Below are positions 10,101-17,311 of a stretch of DNA of 64,000 nt, piece after piece. The number at the start of each line of letters is the position of its first letter. Positions within the stretch are counted from its first letter, which is position 1. The stretch is from CAYSPT01 sp964432985. GTDB lineage: Bacteria; Muiribacteriota; CAYSPT01. A model generated the notes under the pieces. That model was not told the DNA's origin. It saw only the letters and a list, made by a program, of their open reading frames with translations, and made no database searches. The stretch covers positions 36,913-100,912 of the forward strand of contig CAYSPT010000011.1 in assembly GCA_964432985.1 (NCBI GenBank), written 5' to 3'. The position numbers and the translations under genes were made by a program.

Positions 10101-12590
10101 ACCGGTGCCGTCGAACTGCACCATGCCCGCTTCGGCGGTGGCGCCGAACGCCGGTCCCATGATGACGGTGCCCACCACGTGCAGGTCGGCTTTCGGATCA
10201 CTGGTGGATATCCCGATTTTTCCCATGGTGATGACGTTCTGGTGCCCGAAATCGGGGCTGATCTTGGTGCCGGCGATGGCGGCGGTGGCGCTTACCCGGT
10301 TATCGGTTACGGCGCCGGACGCTATTTCTGCGTTGGTGATGGCCCCAACAGCAATGTCGTCCGCAGTTATCGTACCGTCGGCGATATCGTCTGAAGTAAT
10401 GGCCCCATCGGCGATATGAGATGAAGTTACCGCTTCTTCGGTAATACCGGAGGTAGTTACCGCACCGGCTGCGATATTTTCGGCGGTTATTGCCCCAGAG
10501 GCGATATCGTCGGTGGTGATGGTCCCGTCTTCGATGCTGCCTCCGGGACCGCCGGAAACGGTGGAGGTCAGGCTGTCGATTCCCAGGTTGGTGCGGGCCT
10601 GCTCGGCGGTGGTGGCGCCGGTTCCGCCGCTTGCAACCGGGACCACACCGGTGACACCGGCGGCATTACCGGGGATGTCGCCCTCCACGCTGGCACCGGT
10701 GATCGGGCCGCTGATTTGTGAAGATGGGATATCTCCGACAACCTGCGAGGAGGGAATATCCCCAACAACCTGTGACGAGGGAATTGTTCCGGTTATCTTC
10801 GAGCCGGAAACGCTCTCGATGGAGTCATCTGAAATCAAACCCGTAATTTTTGTGCTGCTTACCGACTCGATGTAGTCGTCGGCGATGGGATCACCCTGCC
10901 AGGCGCCATCGATGACGTTACCGTTCTCATCTACCGCGAAGACACCGCTGGTGCTGCTCGTTCCCGCCTGCTGCTGCCCGCTGCTGCCCACGGTCAAAGC
11001 GGCGTGGGGATCGGTGGTACCGATGCCGACATTGCCGGTATCACCGTCCACCACGAAAGCGGAGCCCGATTCCGATTCCACGTGCAGCAGTCCCTGCGGG
11101 TCTTTCGTACCGATACCGATACAGCCCACCGCCGTGAGCAGGTTCTCGCGCTCTTCCGCAGTGGTGCCGCCGGGGTCCCCGGACACGTACAGGTATTCGC
11201 TTCGGTTGTACTCGATGTTCCCGTGCCGGTCCTTCACCCGCACCCCGAACACGTACCGTCCGCCGGAAAGCGACCCTTCGAAGATGCAGCCGCACTCGCC
11301 TCGGATACCGTCGTAGATCTCCGTATCACTATATTGGACAGGGTTGTTGTTGTCCCAGTTCTCCGGGTCCCATTGTTCCACCGTATTGTGGTAGACGATG
11401 AAAGTCAGGGGAGAAGAGGCGTCCAGGCAGCGCCCGAACTCAACCGCCACGGCAAACTCTGCGCTGCTGGGATTTGCCGATTCATCGCCCCCGTTGGCCG
11501 ATGACATGTCGATCTCGGTCATGTACACCAGACCGGGTGTGCTTTCCCACACCGGCGCTTTTTCGTCGATGAGCGAGGCGTTAACCGTGGATGTAGCTCC
11601 TTCGGCGACCGTTACGCCCTCTTCCACGGCTCCGTCTACGATCAGGTCGTGCCTGAACGTCACGGTGTAGCTTCCCGGTTTCACACCCACGATCTCGTAG
11701 TAACCGTCTTCGCCGGTGACGGCGAACTGCTCTTCACCGCTAGAGCCGGTCAGCGTGACCATTACTTCCCCCACGGGCTGCTGGTCCTGAGCGAGGGCGC
11801 TGCCGCTTACCGTGCCGCCCAGATACGGGATAAGGTTCACCGGGTCCAGCACCGCCGCTGAGGCGGCCGGGACCTGTACCAGCGCCGGGTAGTCCTGGCT
11901 CTCGTATCCCGGGTGCATGAAGCTCACCTGGTAGCTGCCTACCGGGACCTGGCTGATGGTGAACGATCCGTCGTCGCCGGTCATACTGATGTAATCGGTG
12001 CCCTTGATGACCACGAAGGTGCCGGCGTGAGCGCCGGATTCGGCGTCCTCAAGCAGGCAGTAGCCGGTTAAAGCGCCGGTGGGCGTGAGGGCCAGGTCCA
12101 CCACGGTGGCTTCCAGCGGAGACACTGTCCCCCGCCCTTTTGCCTTCAGGCCGCCGCGGGTTGCTTCGATGTAGTAGGTGCCCGTGTCCAGCCCGGCGAG
12201 GACATAGACTCCCTGCCCATCGGTGACGGTGGCATAGGATCCGGGCGCGGCCGCGCCGGCCGCCTTAACCGATTGCCTGAAAGCGGTATTCCCGGACGGA
12301 CGGGCCGCCAGCACCTTCGCCTGCCGGGGGCTGACGCCGCCTTCGTCCACCCGGCTGGCCAGCACCAGTATGCCCGGGCCCGACGAGCCGTCGGGCAGGA
12401 TTACCTTCCCCGTCAAGGTGTATCCCAGAGCCGAAACAGTCGATGACCCGCCGCTCGAGGAACCACCCGTAGCAGCGCTGTCGCCGCCACCGTCGCCGCA
12501 GCCGGTCATGACAATACAAATAAAGCCTGCCAGCAGGCAGGCCGTTCCAGTTGAAAATACACCCTTTTTAAAGCTATTCCCACATCCCAT
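1125..12590 (-). CDS. Giant lipoprotein with phage-tail-fibre repeats and C-terminal S74 chaperone domain (3,821 aa)
   Basis: The start is fixed by a GAGGAGG ribosome site 6-7 bases before the ATG. The N-terminus is a lipoprotein signal (lipobox MTGC, near residue 31), followed by a Gly/Ser linker and three carboxypeptidase-regulatory-like beta domains (about 50-330). From about residue 490 the chain is tail-fibre-like: recurrent VGIGTxxP segments, a run of ten-residue GAIT/SDDIA repeats (~690-765), three YFRGDKTW ... LYYT modules (~900-1250) and five jelly-roll cassettes (~1710-3095). Near residue 3680 SDERLKEDIQ marks a peptidase S74 / endosialidase-chaperone domain, which in phage tailspikes folds the trimer and is cut off by itself; a coiled coil ends the protein. 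Likely a trimeric cell-surface fibre anchored by lipid. A role in adhesion or glycan binding is inference. Confidence 0.9.
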   Translation of the reverse strand: MGCGNSFKKGVFSTGTACLLAGFICIVMTGCGDGGGDSAATGGSSSGGSSTVSALGYTLTGKVILPDGSSGPGILVLASRVDEGGVSPRQAKVLAARPSGNTAFRQSVKAAGAAAPGSYATVTDGQGVYVLAGLDTGTYYIEATRGGLKAKGRGTVSPLEATVVDLALTPTGALTGYCLLEDAESGAHAGTFVVIKGTDYISMTGDDGSFTISQVPVGSYQVSFMHPGYESQDYPALVQVPAASAAVLDPVNLIPYLGGTVSGSALAQDQQPVGEVMVTLTGSSGEEQFAVTGEDGYYEIVGVKPGSYTVTFRHDLIVDGAVEEGVTVAEGATSTVNASLIDEKAPVWESTPGLVYMTEIDMSSANGGDESANPSSAEFAVAVEFGRCLDASSPLTFIVYHNTVEQWDPENWDNNNPVQYSDTEIYDGIRGECGCIFEGSLSGGRYVFGVRVKDRHGNIEYNRSEYLYVSGDPGGTTAEERENLLTAVGCIGIGTKDPQGLLHVESESGSAFVVDGDTGNVGIGTTDPHAALTVGSSGQQQAGTSSTSGVFAVDENGNVIDGAWQGDPIADDYIESVSSTKITGLISDDSIESVSGSKITGTIPSSQVVGDIPSSQVVGDIPSSQISGPITGASVEGDIPGNAAGVTGVVPVASGGTGATTAEQARTNLGIDSLTSTVSGGPGGSIEDGTITTDDIASGAITAENIAAGAVTTSGITEEAVTSSHIADGAITSDDIADGTITADDIAVGAITNAEIASGAVTDNRVSATAAIAGTKISPDFGHQNVITMGKIGISTSDPKADLHVVGTVIMGPAFGATAEAGMVQFDGTGFKGYDGQEWKALDSSGSTSDTTWGDITGTLSDQTDLQGELDSLQSDIDSLQTAVEGKEAALTTGATTEYFRGDKTWQTLTTTAVAEGDSLYYTQTRFDASLTGKTTDDITEGSNNKYFTQSGFDAALGQKQAGDLSDVTLSTPGDGQLLKYNSSTSQWENWTPDFTADAVWGGITGTLADQTDLQGELDGLQGDIDSLQTAVDGKEAALTAGATTEYFRGDKTWQTLSSSAVTEGDNLYYTQDRFDASLAGKTADDITKGSTNQYFTQTAFDAAFSGKQTGDLLDVALTSPGDGQILKYSASKSRWENWTPDFQAGTAWGGITGTLSSQTDLQGELDGLQGDIDSLQTAVDGKEAALTTGATTEYFRGDKTWETLTTTAVAEGDNLYYTQARFETALSGKTTDNLSEGSTNKYFTSGGFDTAFSAKTTDDLTEGTINLYSPWSVGDGVLTTESSVSIGTGGPTTRLTVVTTSNNDGLSLVNNTGYNTYIRFYEGIAVKSFIAHGGGNDMLKLTCMDTGSITLNDGVTEVLRVQDGNVGIGTEAPADKLHVEGGLILGTTTGTNAGTIRFNGGTFEGYTGSEWKALDIQPTGSAGGWTEGTGIVTLTTAGDSVGIGTADPGAYKLKVAGTVYLGATVEIAAGCTIDGRDLSADGAKLDDITAGADVTNPTTVAEAGAIMTDAIGADVQAFHAALESISGLTTAADKMLYTTGTDTYAVTPLSTAGRTLLDDADAAAQRATLGLGSAATAEVNEFMAATADSWVNTTGDTMTGTLTLPANGLVAGTDQLVISSGNVGIGTTVPGAKLTVTDVEDNELLRLEDSTNTDSIGIYTGSGAPEGAVTAQLGSIYADHASGQVYRKASGDGTNTGWEEMAATAGNTAHMAKMTRTVAQSIPHDSATLIAFDTVDFNIGGIGDDTNDQFAIQKAGKYLITASIRTPAVMDDSEYVRIYLVVNDAAIAASDGLGRSANITVDTEITRILDFQVGDTIKMKVKHNEGAAFNTENILSNQQYAPTMSVIQLDAGVGAASSISNTADMLVTADSDSASGGEIQFVTAGSEKMVILNDGKVGIGSDTPAEILDVTGNIAVTGTVDGRDIAADGTKLDSIAADAADTTDDSWTGTDDVYTTSGKVGVGTSSPGAKLTVTDAEDTELIRLEDSTNTDSMGIYTGSGAPEGVVTAQLGSIYADHASGKVYRKASGDGTNTGWEEMAATAGSTAHMAKMTRAAAQSIPHATYTTIDFDTVVFDVGGVAYETNNRFTIQKSGKYLISASWVTAAVIDDGEKVVCDIYINGVSKLHSSRMSPAANSGASPFITDVVDLQAGDNVTMVVRHTEGSAISTHTNEENQPRMSIVQLDAGGGGLWTQTDTDAYFDAGKVSIGTDTPDGTLTVAGEEDTEFISLNDTTNTDSMGIYTGSGAPEGAVTAQLGSIYADHASGKVYRKASGDGTNTGWEEMAATAGSTAHMAKMTRETAQSIPNTTITDIEFDTVEFDVGGMADETNDRFVIQKTGKYVVTGFWSSSTATAGSSMEARIQKNGSSVAFTHIHAGSAYSSAIITDVLDLVENDYLQFAVKHSKGTAMNTHTGEYYKPRMSVVQLDAGVGAASSISNTADMLVTADSDSTDGGEIQFVTAGSEKMVILNDGQVGIGSDTPAEILDVVGNIAVTGTVDGRDVAADGTKLDGIAAGAADTTNDSWTGTDDVYTTSGKVGVGTSSPGARLTVTDAEDTELIRLEDSTNTDSMGIYTGSGAPEGVVIAQLGSIYADHASGKVYRKASGDGTNTGWEEMAATAGSTAHMAKMRRDAAQSLTELEITAVDFDNVEFDVGGMADVTNNRFIIQKAGKYIVSAFWTGENMPSGHIDSLIYKNGTSQMLYRHYYKLAGCEVPGPITEVFDLVEGDYIEFYIKAGTGSGLSTSTAAQFKPRMSIIQLDAAGGGDATAMSNAEDLLITADSDSADGGEIQFITGSSERMVILNDGKIGIGSATPVEVLDVAGNIAVSGTVDGRDIAADGTKLDGITAGAADTTNDSWTGTGDVYTTAGKVAIGTDTPDGTLTVAGAEDTEFISLTDTTNTDSMGIYTGSGAPEGVVIAQLGSIYADHASGKVYRKASGDGTNTGWEEMAATAGSTAHMAKMVRDAAQSLPNGVYTTIAFDNVEFDIGGIADESNNRFLIQKSGKYMVIGYYYHINNDGGEQMQLAFFYNGVRIKKVIETSSYTNQALGNDLVEVLDLQAGDFIEMRIYHVEGAAVNTHTGIDTKPTMSIVQLDAGVGAASSISNTADMLITADSDSTSGGEIQFITAGSEKMVILNDGNVGIGTTNPKDYSASFNNLVIHEEGPSGITIAGRTVDEGAIAFADGTSGDAAYRGRITYKHSTDLMALGTAGTEHLYIDSSGNVGIGSTSPSSKLDVNGTVTATAFAGNGSALTNLPAGSSISADDSKVEVTDATTDGTIAFTTENAERMRITNAGKVGIGTTAPAKSLHLFKDGLDQGIYIESYYDHANADPEIYFRFARGTAASPAAVQSNDILGTLYYYGHSGSSHRAAAYIWAQAAENWTGTAGGGKLKFGTTANGATSPLTRMTIDNNGYVGIGATPATKLHVRGTGEDVIHRIETDDANESQLSLLSGTKEWKLWARDSDDEFGIYDTTTRLRIDPVNGYLTLMESSGRVGIGTTTPEGLLSVYDPSGEPGIYITGANATEGDIVTEDGEAIQIGHWNSTSDTFTERMQINSAGKVGIGTTAPGARVDIDPDGLEDALRLRSGDGVSFNNDINQILLSIASSYTHAIKSRHRSSADNENSIDFFVWDQGTDASGDVGTKHVMSLNGGNVGIGTTNPSYQLELSTDSAAKPTSNTWTIVSDERLKEDIQPFTDGLDTVVQINPVSYRLNGKAARPRGAEGIGVVAQDVINIAPYTISTFMAKLEPEDAEKTEFYSFDSSPFTFVLINAIKELKAQKDDEIESLRMEKESELAARDKRIEALEAQNTEIMSRLEALETK
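3310..7640 (-). repeat. Five tandem coding cassettes: conserved linker plus variable jelly-roll module
   Basis: Within the giant gene a GC-rich block of about 190 bp (at ~3713-3900, 4713-4900, 5703-5890, 6438-6625 and 7448-7635) is nearly identical in all five copies. It encodes a YADHASGKVYRKASGDG-type linker ending in HMAKM. Each is followed in the coding direction by about 125 residues of a C1q/TNF-like beta sandwich. These keep the pattern AQS(I/L) ... F(D/N)xVxFD(V/I)GG ... IQK(S/A)GKY ... PxMS(V/I)(I/V)QLDA but differ strongly between copies. The variable parts are visibly richer in A+T than the flanks. Confidence 0.85.
8800..10070 (-). repeat. Three tandem tail-fibre modules (YFRGDKTW type)
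   Basis: Three coding units of roughly 440-460 bp repeat the order: DLQGELD coiled segment, TTEYFRGDKTW(Q/E)TL, LYYTQ, two or three (T/A)FDAA-type pieces, then an LLDV/LSDV ... PGDGQ(L/I)LKY ... QWENWTPDF block. The YFRGDKTW signature is widespread in bacteriophage tail fibres. Confidence 0.75.
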
Positions 12591-12714
12591 TGTTTTCCCT
12601 CCTCTAAGGAGTTCTTAAAGTGCCAGTACCGAATCTCTCCTGTCTTTCATATTTATTCTTTTTCATATCATTCGAATTATTATTAAAATGGTAAAAATAA
12701 TAAACCTTAGTACC

Positions 12715-12767
12715 AGTTTATGCCAAAAAGGCAAGGTTTGTCAAAGAAAACCTTAGGTAGTATTAGG
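12715..12767 (-). promoter_or_regulatory. Promoter and possible activator site of the giant lipoprotein gene
   Basis: On the minus strand TTGACA (12739-12744) and TAAACT (12715-12720) are 18 bp apart; a TGCC-A5-GGCA inverted repeat (12721-12733) fills most of the spacer. Just upstream of the -35, CCTAA occurs twice with 10-bp phasing (plus-strand TTAGG at 12753 and 12763). The predicted leader is about 118 nt and AT-rich. The rest of the 12605-13029 gap holds no gene that can be supported. Confidence 0.45.
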
Positions 12768-12954
12768 GGATTTCCCTATTGGGTAAGTATATTATTTACG
12801 GGGACTATTGGGGCCAGGTGCCCGGCAGGCGTCTAACAAACAGAGGCAGCAGCGACAGCAGGCTAAAACATCTTTATTCTATCTATTTTGCTTTATCTTT
12901 TGACTGGGAGCCATTTCACTTGTTAGTATCACCTCAGCAGGCTGCTATATCTTT

Positions 12955-12990
12955 CACCCCTGTAAAATGATAACTATATGCACCCCTGTA
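12955..12990 (+). promoter_or_regulatory. 10-bp direct repeat upstream of the cupin gene
   Basis: CACCCCTGTA occurs at 12955-12964 and again at 12981-12990, 26 bp apart, 40-75 bp before the cupin start. It is a candidate regulator site for the cupin / ammonia-lyase run. No clear -35/-10 pair accompanies it. Confidence 0.3.
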
Positions 12991-13029
12991 CACTATGCTT
13001 GTGCGCGGTGCCTGTAACGGAGGTCAACA

Positions 13030-13380
13030 ATGATTATCAATCAAACAAAAGATGTTCCCGAGACGGCTGTTGCAATGCCGGGGGCCGAAAAGGTCGCCAT
13101 GCGCATCCTGATCGGACCGAAAGACGGGTCCGATACCATCGTCATGCGCTCGTTTGTCGTTCAGCCCGGGGGACACTCGCCCCACCATTCACATGATTTC
13201 GAGCATGTGGTCCGTGTACAGCGAGGCCGGGGAATTGTTATTGATGAAGAGGGCGAGGAGCACCGGATCACGGTGGGAGACAGTGTCCTGGTGGAGAAAA
13301 ACAAGGAGCACCAGTTCAAGAATCCCGGTGAAGAGCCATTCGAATTTATCTGTGTGATCTTGAATCAGGACCAGTCATAA
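13030..13380 (+). CDS. Small cupin-domain protein
   Basis: This 116-residue single-domain cupin starts at an ATG preceded by GGAGG. The first cupin motif is visible as PGGHSPHHSHDFEHVVRVQRG (metal-ligand histidines and glutamate, residues ~45-65) and the second as GDSVLVEKNKEHQFKNPG (~85-102). Such small metal-binding beta barrels are isomerases, dioxygenases or ligand sensors, and the substrate cannot be read from sequence. The gene ends 47 bp before the ammonia-lyase gene on the same strand, so the two probably share a transcript. Confidence 0.9.
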   Translation: MIINQTKDVPETAVAMPGAEKVAMRILIGPKDGSDTIVMRSFVVQPGGHSPHHSHDFEHVVRVQRGRGIVIDEEGEEHRITVGDSVLVEKNKEHQFKNPGEEPFEFICVILNQDQS

Positions 13381-13427
13381 AATGTATTTGGCGGAGGTTC
13401 CTTCGCTCATAGAATAAGGAGTTCAAG

Positions 13428-14951
13428 GTGGCGCTCGAGATAATAGGCAGCGGGTTGACGATTGAAGATGTTGTGCGTGTTGCACGACACGGTGAAAAGG
13501 TGGAACTGCACCCGGAGTCCGTGAAGAGAATTGAGGCGTGCCGGGCCATGCTGGAAAACAAAATCAAAGCCGGCGAGATCATGTATGGCGTGAACACCGG
13601 CATAGGGGAGTTTTCCGAAGTTGTTCTGGACCATGACCAGATCAAGGAGTTTCAGAAATACCTGGTTTACAATCACGCCGCGGGGATAGGCGAAGCGGCG
13701 CCGGTGGAGCATGTCAGAGGAGCCATGTTGGGGCGAATCAACGTTCACGCCCACGGCAACTCTGGATGCCGTCCGGCGATAACGTTCACCCTGGCGGAGA
13801 TGTTGAATAACGGTGTTACCCCTTATGTCTGCCAAAAAGGTTCGGTGGGAGCCTGCGGCGACCTGGCGCCCATGTCGCAGATAGCGCTGCTGCTGATGGG
13901 CGAGGGGAAGGCTTTTTACCAGGGGGAACTGCTCGAAGGACAGGAAGCAATGGACCGTGCGGGCATTGAGGTGCCCGGGCTACACGCCCGAGACGGGCTG
14001 GCCACAATCAACGGCTCCAACCTCCTGACCGCCATGAGCGCGCTGCTGCTCTACGATGCCAACCGGTGGTTGAAGCAGGCCGAGATAGCCGCCGCCATGT
14101 CCCTTGAAGCGCTCAAGGCCAACATGAGACCATATACTCCCAAACTGCATGAAGCCCGTGGTTTCGCCGGCGCGGTACGAACCGCCAGGGCAATTTGCAA
14201 ACTCATCGAAAATGGAGACCTGGCGGAAGGCAAAATCAAATGCCGGATACAGGACGCCTACTCCATGCGCTCCACTCCGCAGGTCATCGGCGCCGCCCAT
14301 GACGCTCTCGCCTTCGCCCGTTCACAGGTGGAGATAGAACTGAACGGTGTTGGTGATAATCCGGTCTTTTTCCCCGAAGAGAATCTCCAGCTTTCCGGGG
14401 CGAACTTTCAGGGCACCCCGGTTTCGCTGCCAATGGACATGGTAGGAGTCGCGCTCACCATGGTCAGCGTTATGTCAGAACGGAGGATGAACAGGCTCAA
14501 TAATCCGGCACTCAGCGTAGGGCTTCCCGCTTTCTTGACGAAAGGCGCGGGAATGTTCTCCGGGTTGATGCTGAGCCAGTACACCGCCTGTATGCAGATA
14601 GTCGAACAGAGGATCCTTTCAGCGCCGGCGAGCATTCAATCCATACCGGCGGCGGCGGACCAGGAAGATTTTGTTTCCATGGGGATGAATACCGCCATCA
14701 AGAATTTCCAGATAATCGATAACGCCTGCGGAGTACTGGGAATCGAGTTGATGGCCGCCGCCCAGGCGCTGGATTTCAGAAACTACACGTTTGGACGCGG
14801 TGTTACCCGGGCCAGGGAAGTTATCCGCAAATACGTTGATTTTCTCGATATCGACCGTCCGTTGTATCCTGATCACAACGTGATGAAACGGCTGGTTGCA
14901 TCGTATGAAATCCTCGAAGAAGTAGAGAAAGAGGTTGGATCCCTGGGATAA
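13428..14951 (+). CDS. MIO-family aromatic amino acid ammonia-lyase (HutH-like) with Ala-Cys-Gly triad
   Basis: The protein has 507 residues, the usual length of histidine ammonia-lyase. The start is GTG at 13428 with AAGGAG six bases upstream. The catalytic tyrosine of YGVNTGIG is residue 53, NHAAG is at 82-86, and the prosthetic-group loop GSVGACGDLAPMSQ places the triad at A142-C143-G144, the same numbering as Pseudomonas HutH. In this family Ala-Ser-Gly cyclises to the MIO electrophile; here serine is cysteine (TGC at 13854-13856). A Ser-to-Cys change at this position of Pseudomonas HutH is known to remain active. The reaction is probably loss of ammonia from histidine or an aromatic amino acid; no other hut gene is nearby, so the substrate is open. 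Confidence 0.88.
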   Translation: MALEIIGSGLTIEDVVRVARHGEKVELHPESVKRIEACRAMLENKIKAGEIMYGVNTGIGEFSEVVLDHDQIKEFQKYLVYNHAAGIGEAAPVEHVRGAMLGRINVHAHGNSGCRPAITFTLAEMLNNGVTPYVCQKGSVGACGDLAPMSQIALLLMGEGKAFYQGELLEGQEAMDRAGIEVPGLHARDGLATINGSNLLTAMSALLLYDANRWLKQAEIAAAMSLEALKANMRPYTPKLHEARGFAGAVRTARAICKLIENGDLAEGKIKCRIQDAYSMRSTPQVIGAAHDALAFARSQVEIELNGVGDNPVFFPEENLQLSGANFQGTPVSLPMDMVGVALTMVSVMSERRMNRLNNPALSVGLPAFLTKGAGMFSGLMLSQYTACMQIVEQRILSAPASIQSIPAAADQEDFVSMGMNTAIKNFQIIDNACGVLGIELMAAAQALDFRNYTFGRGVTRAREVIRKYVDFLDIDRPLYPDHNVMKRLVASYEILEEVEKEVGSLG

Positions 14952-15006
14952 GATTGCCTGTGCACCTTCTGCAGCATTCAAATACCGTCTTTAAAAGGCT
15001 CATGAT

Positions 15007-16779
15007 ATGAACAATGGAAAAATAAGGAATATAGCTATCATCGCCCACGTGGACCACGGGAAGACCACCCTGGTGGACCAGTTGTTCAAGCAGAGCGGTA
15101 TGTTCCGTGAAAACCAGGTGGTGATCGAGCGGTTCATGGACTCGATGGATCTGGAACGTGAGCGCGGGATCACCATCACCTCGAAGAACGGATCGTTCAG
15201 GTTCGATGAGTATTTCATCAATATCATCGATACGCCGGGACACGCCGATTTCGGCGGACAGGTGGAACGGGTGCTGAAGATGGCGGACGGTGCCCTGCTG
15301 CTGGTCGATGCGCAGGAAGGCCCCATGCCCCAGACCTATTTTGTGCTCAAGAAGGCGCTGGCTTTGCGTCTTCCCATTATCATAGTGATCAACAAGGTGG
15401 ACATGCCCCGCATCCGGCCCGACTGGGTGGTCGACCAGGTATTTGATCTGTTCGTTAAACTGGAAGCTCCCGACAGCATTCTCGATTTCCCGATACTTTT
15501 CACTTCGGCCAAACATGGGTACGCCACCCGGTCAATGGATGAACCGGGAAAATCGTTGGCCCCGTTGTGCCAGGAAATCATACACCACGTGCCGCCTCCT
15601 TCCGGTGACGACGGCGCTCCGCTTCAGATGCTGGTCAGCTCCATAGAGTTTTCCCCGTACCTGGGACGGCTGGGCATCGGGAAAATCACCTCGGGAGACC
15701 TGGCCGTCAACCGCGAGATAGCGGTGTCACTGCGGGACGGGAAGATCGTCTCTTCCCGGGTGACAAAGATCTACCGGTTCGAAGGCAACCAGAAATCCCC
15801 GGTAGATACGGCTGGCTGCGGAGAAATTGTGGCGGTGGCCGGGGTCGAGAACGTGACGGTGGGAGTGACCTTGACCGATAAGGATGATCCGCAGCCGCTC
15901 CCTCCGGTCAACCTCGATCCGCCCACCATAACCATGTCCTTCATCCCAAACGATTCACCGTTTACCGGCCAGGCCGGAACCTTCCTCACCTCACGGCACC
16001 TCGAGGAACGGCTCCAGCGGGCCGCCCTGGCGGATGTGGCTCTGGTGGTGGAAAAAGAAGGCGCGGGTAAAGGCTTCAAAGTCTCGGGCCGGGGAGAGCT
16101 CCACCTGTCGATTCTCATCGAGCGGATGCGCCGGGAAGGGTACGAGTTCCAGGTAACCCGGCCACGGGTCATTTTCAAGAAACGGAACGGTCGTCTCCTG
16201 GAACCCTACGAGAAACTGACCATCGATGTGGACGAAGCATATGTGGGATGTATCATCGAGGGGTTGGGCAAACGCAAGGGGCAGCTTCAGAACATGGATC
16301 CCGGCCCCCTGCATACCAGGCTCATGTTCACCGTACCGGCCCGGTGCCTGCTGGGGTACCGCTCGGTGTTCCTGTCGGATACCCGGGGGATGGGAACCAT
16401 GAGTTATGTGTTCCACGAGTACGGTCCTTTCGCCGGTGAGATCAGGCAGCGGAAGAACGGCGTGCTGGTGGCCCTGTCGGGCTGCACCACGGTAGCATTT
16501 GCCCTGTTCAATCTCCAGGACCGCGGCCGCCTGTTCGTCGGTCCCGGTGAACCGGTTTACGCGGGACAGATCGTCGGCGAGCACAGCCGGGAAAACGATT
16601 TGCGGGTCAATCCCGCCAAGGGCAAGAAACTGACCAACATGCGGGCCGCGGGTTCGGACGAAAACGTGATCCTGATTCCGCCGGTGGAGATGGGGATAGA
16701 AGACTGCATCTCGTTCATCAATGACGATGAACTCGTAGAGGTGACACCGGCCGCCCTTCGTTTGAGAAAACGTCCCTGA
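15007..16779 (+). CDS. typA: Translational GTPase TypA/BipA
   Basis: A complete 590-residue TypA. G1 AHVDHGKT is at 13-20, the switch ERGITI at 52-57, G3 DTPGH at 75-79 and G4 NKVD at 129-132. EF-G-like domains II, III and V follow, then the TypA-specific C-terminal domain (RGMGTMSYVFHEYGPFAG ... ENDLRVNPAKGKKLTNMRAAG). TypA binds ribosomes and helps 50S assembly, especially under cold or other stress. It follows the ammonia-lyase gene by 55 bp in the same direction. The ribosome site is weak (AAAGG). Confidence 0.96.
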   Translation: MNNGKIRNIAIIAHVDHGKTTLVDQLFKQSGMFRENQVVIERFMDSMDLERERGITITSKNGSFRFDEYFINIIDTPGHADFGGQVERVLKMADGALLLVDAQEGPMPQTYFVLKKALALRLPIIIVINKVDMPRIRPDWVVDQVFDLFVKLEAPDSILDFPILFTSAKHGYATRSMDEPGKSLAPLCQEIIHHVPPPSGDDGAPLQMLVSSIEFSPYLGRLGIGKITSGDLAVNREIAVSLRDGKIVSSRVTKIYRFEGNQKSPVDTAGCGEIVAVAGVENVTVGVTLTDKDDPQPLPPVNLDPPTITMSFIPNDSPFTGQAGTFLTSRHLEERLQRAALADVALVVEKEGAGKGFKVSGRGELHLSILIERMRREGYEFQVTRPRVIFKKRNGRLLEPYEKLTIDVDEAYVGCIIEGLGKRKGQLQNMDPGPLHTRLMFTVPARCLLGYRSVFLSDTRGMGTMSYVFHEYGPFAGEIRQRKNGVLVALSGCTTVAFALFNLQDRGRLFVGPGEPVYAGQIVGEHSRENDLRVNPAKGKKLTNMRAAGSDENVILIPPVEMGIEDCISFINDDELVEVTPAALRLRKRP

Positions 16780-16814
16780 TCTGAAAAAACAGCTTGTGCA
16801 GAACGAAGACGATT

Positions 16815-17177
16815 TTAGAAGTCGTTACTTGGATCTACCTTGATTTTAGTGGGACTGCCTCCGAACTTCTTATCCAGCCATGCTCCCAGACCGCCGCCCA
16901 GCAAGACCCCGATAACGATAGGAACGATAATCATGGCCGCCGGAATCAACAACCCGGCGAACACCCCGCCGCCCACTGTGGTTATGACTATGTACGCCGT
17001 GGCCAACTGCCAGAGCCCCAGGGCAAGCATAGCTCCGCCGACGCCGCCTGCGATGGCGCCTATGGTCCTCATTTTGACAGCTTCTACCGGCTGAATGCAC
17101 GTCACAGCCATGAAAGACATAACCAATAAAACCGCAAGCATCCTGGTTTTGGATCCGTGTGTCATTATCGCCGTCAT
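16815..17177 (-). CDS. Small glycine-zipper membrane protein
   Basis: A 120-residue protein with GAGGAGG six bases before its ATG. An N-terminal hydrophobic stretch (LAVLLVMSFMAVTCIQPVEA) could be a signal peptide or first membrane helix. Two further hydrophobic, glycine-spaced segments follow (GAIAGGVGGAMLALGLW and LLIPAAMIIVPIVIGVLLGGGLGAWL), then a short polar tail. No family was recognised. The PAAMIIVP segment resembles PAAMILCIP in the small membrane protein at 25.3 kb, so the two may be distant relatives. It is transcribed convergently with typA. Confidence 0.7.
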   Translation of the reverse strand: MTAIMTHGSKTRMLAVLLVMSFMAVTCIQPVEAVKMRTIGAIAGGVGGAMLALGLWQLATAYIVITTVGGGVFAGLLIPAAMIIVPIVIGVLLGGGLGAWLDKKFGGSPTKIKVDPSNDF

Positions 17178-17311
17178 AACGATACCTCCTCATTATTCCA
17201 TACCCGAAGCAACCGGGGTATATTCAAAGTATTAGTTACTATAAGTATAACAAAAGTTGGAAAATAAATTTGAGCCGGCTTACCAAAGGGTGTTTTTTCA
17301 AATATGGCACC

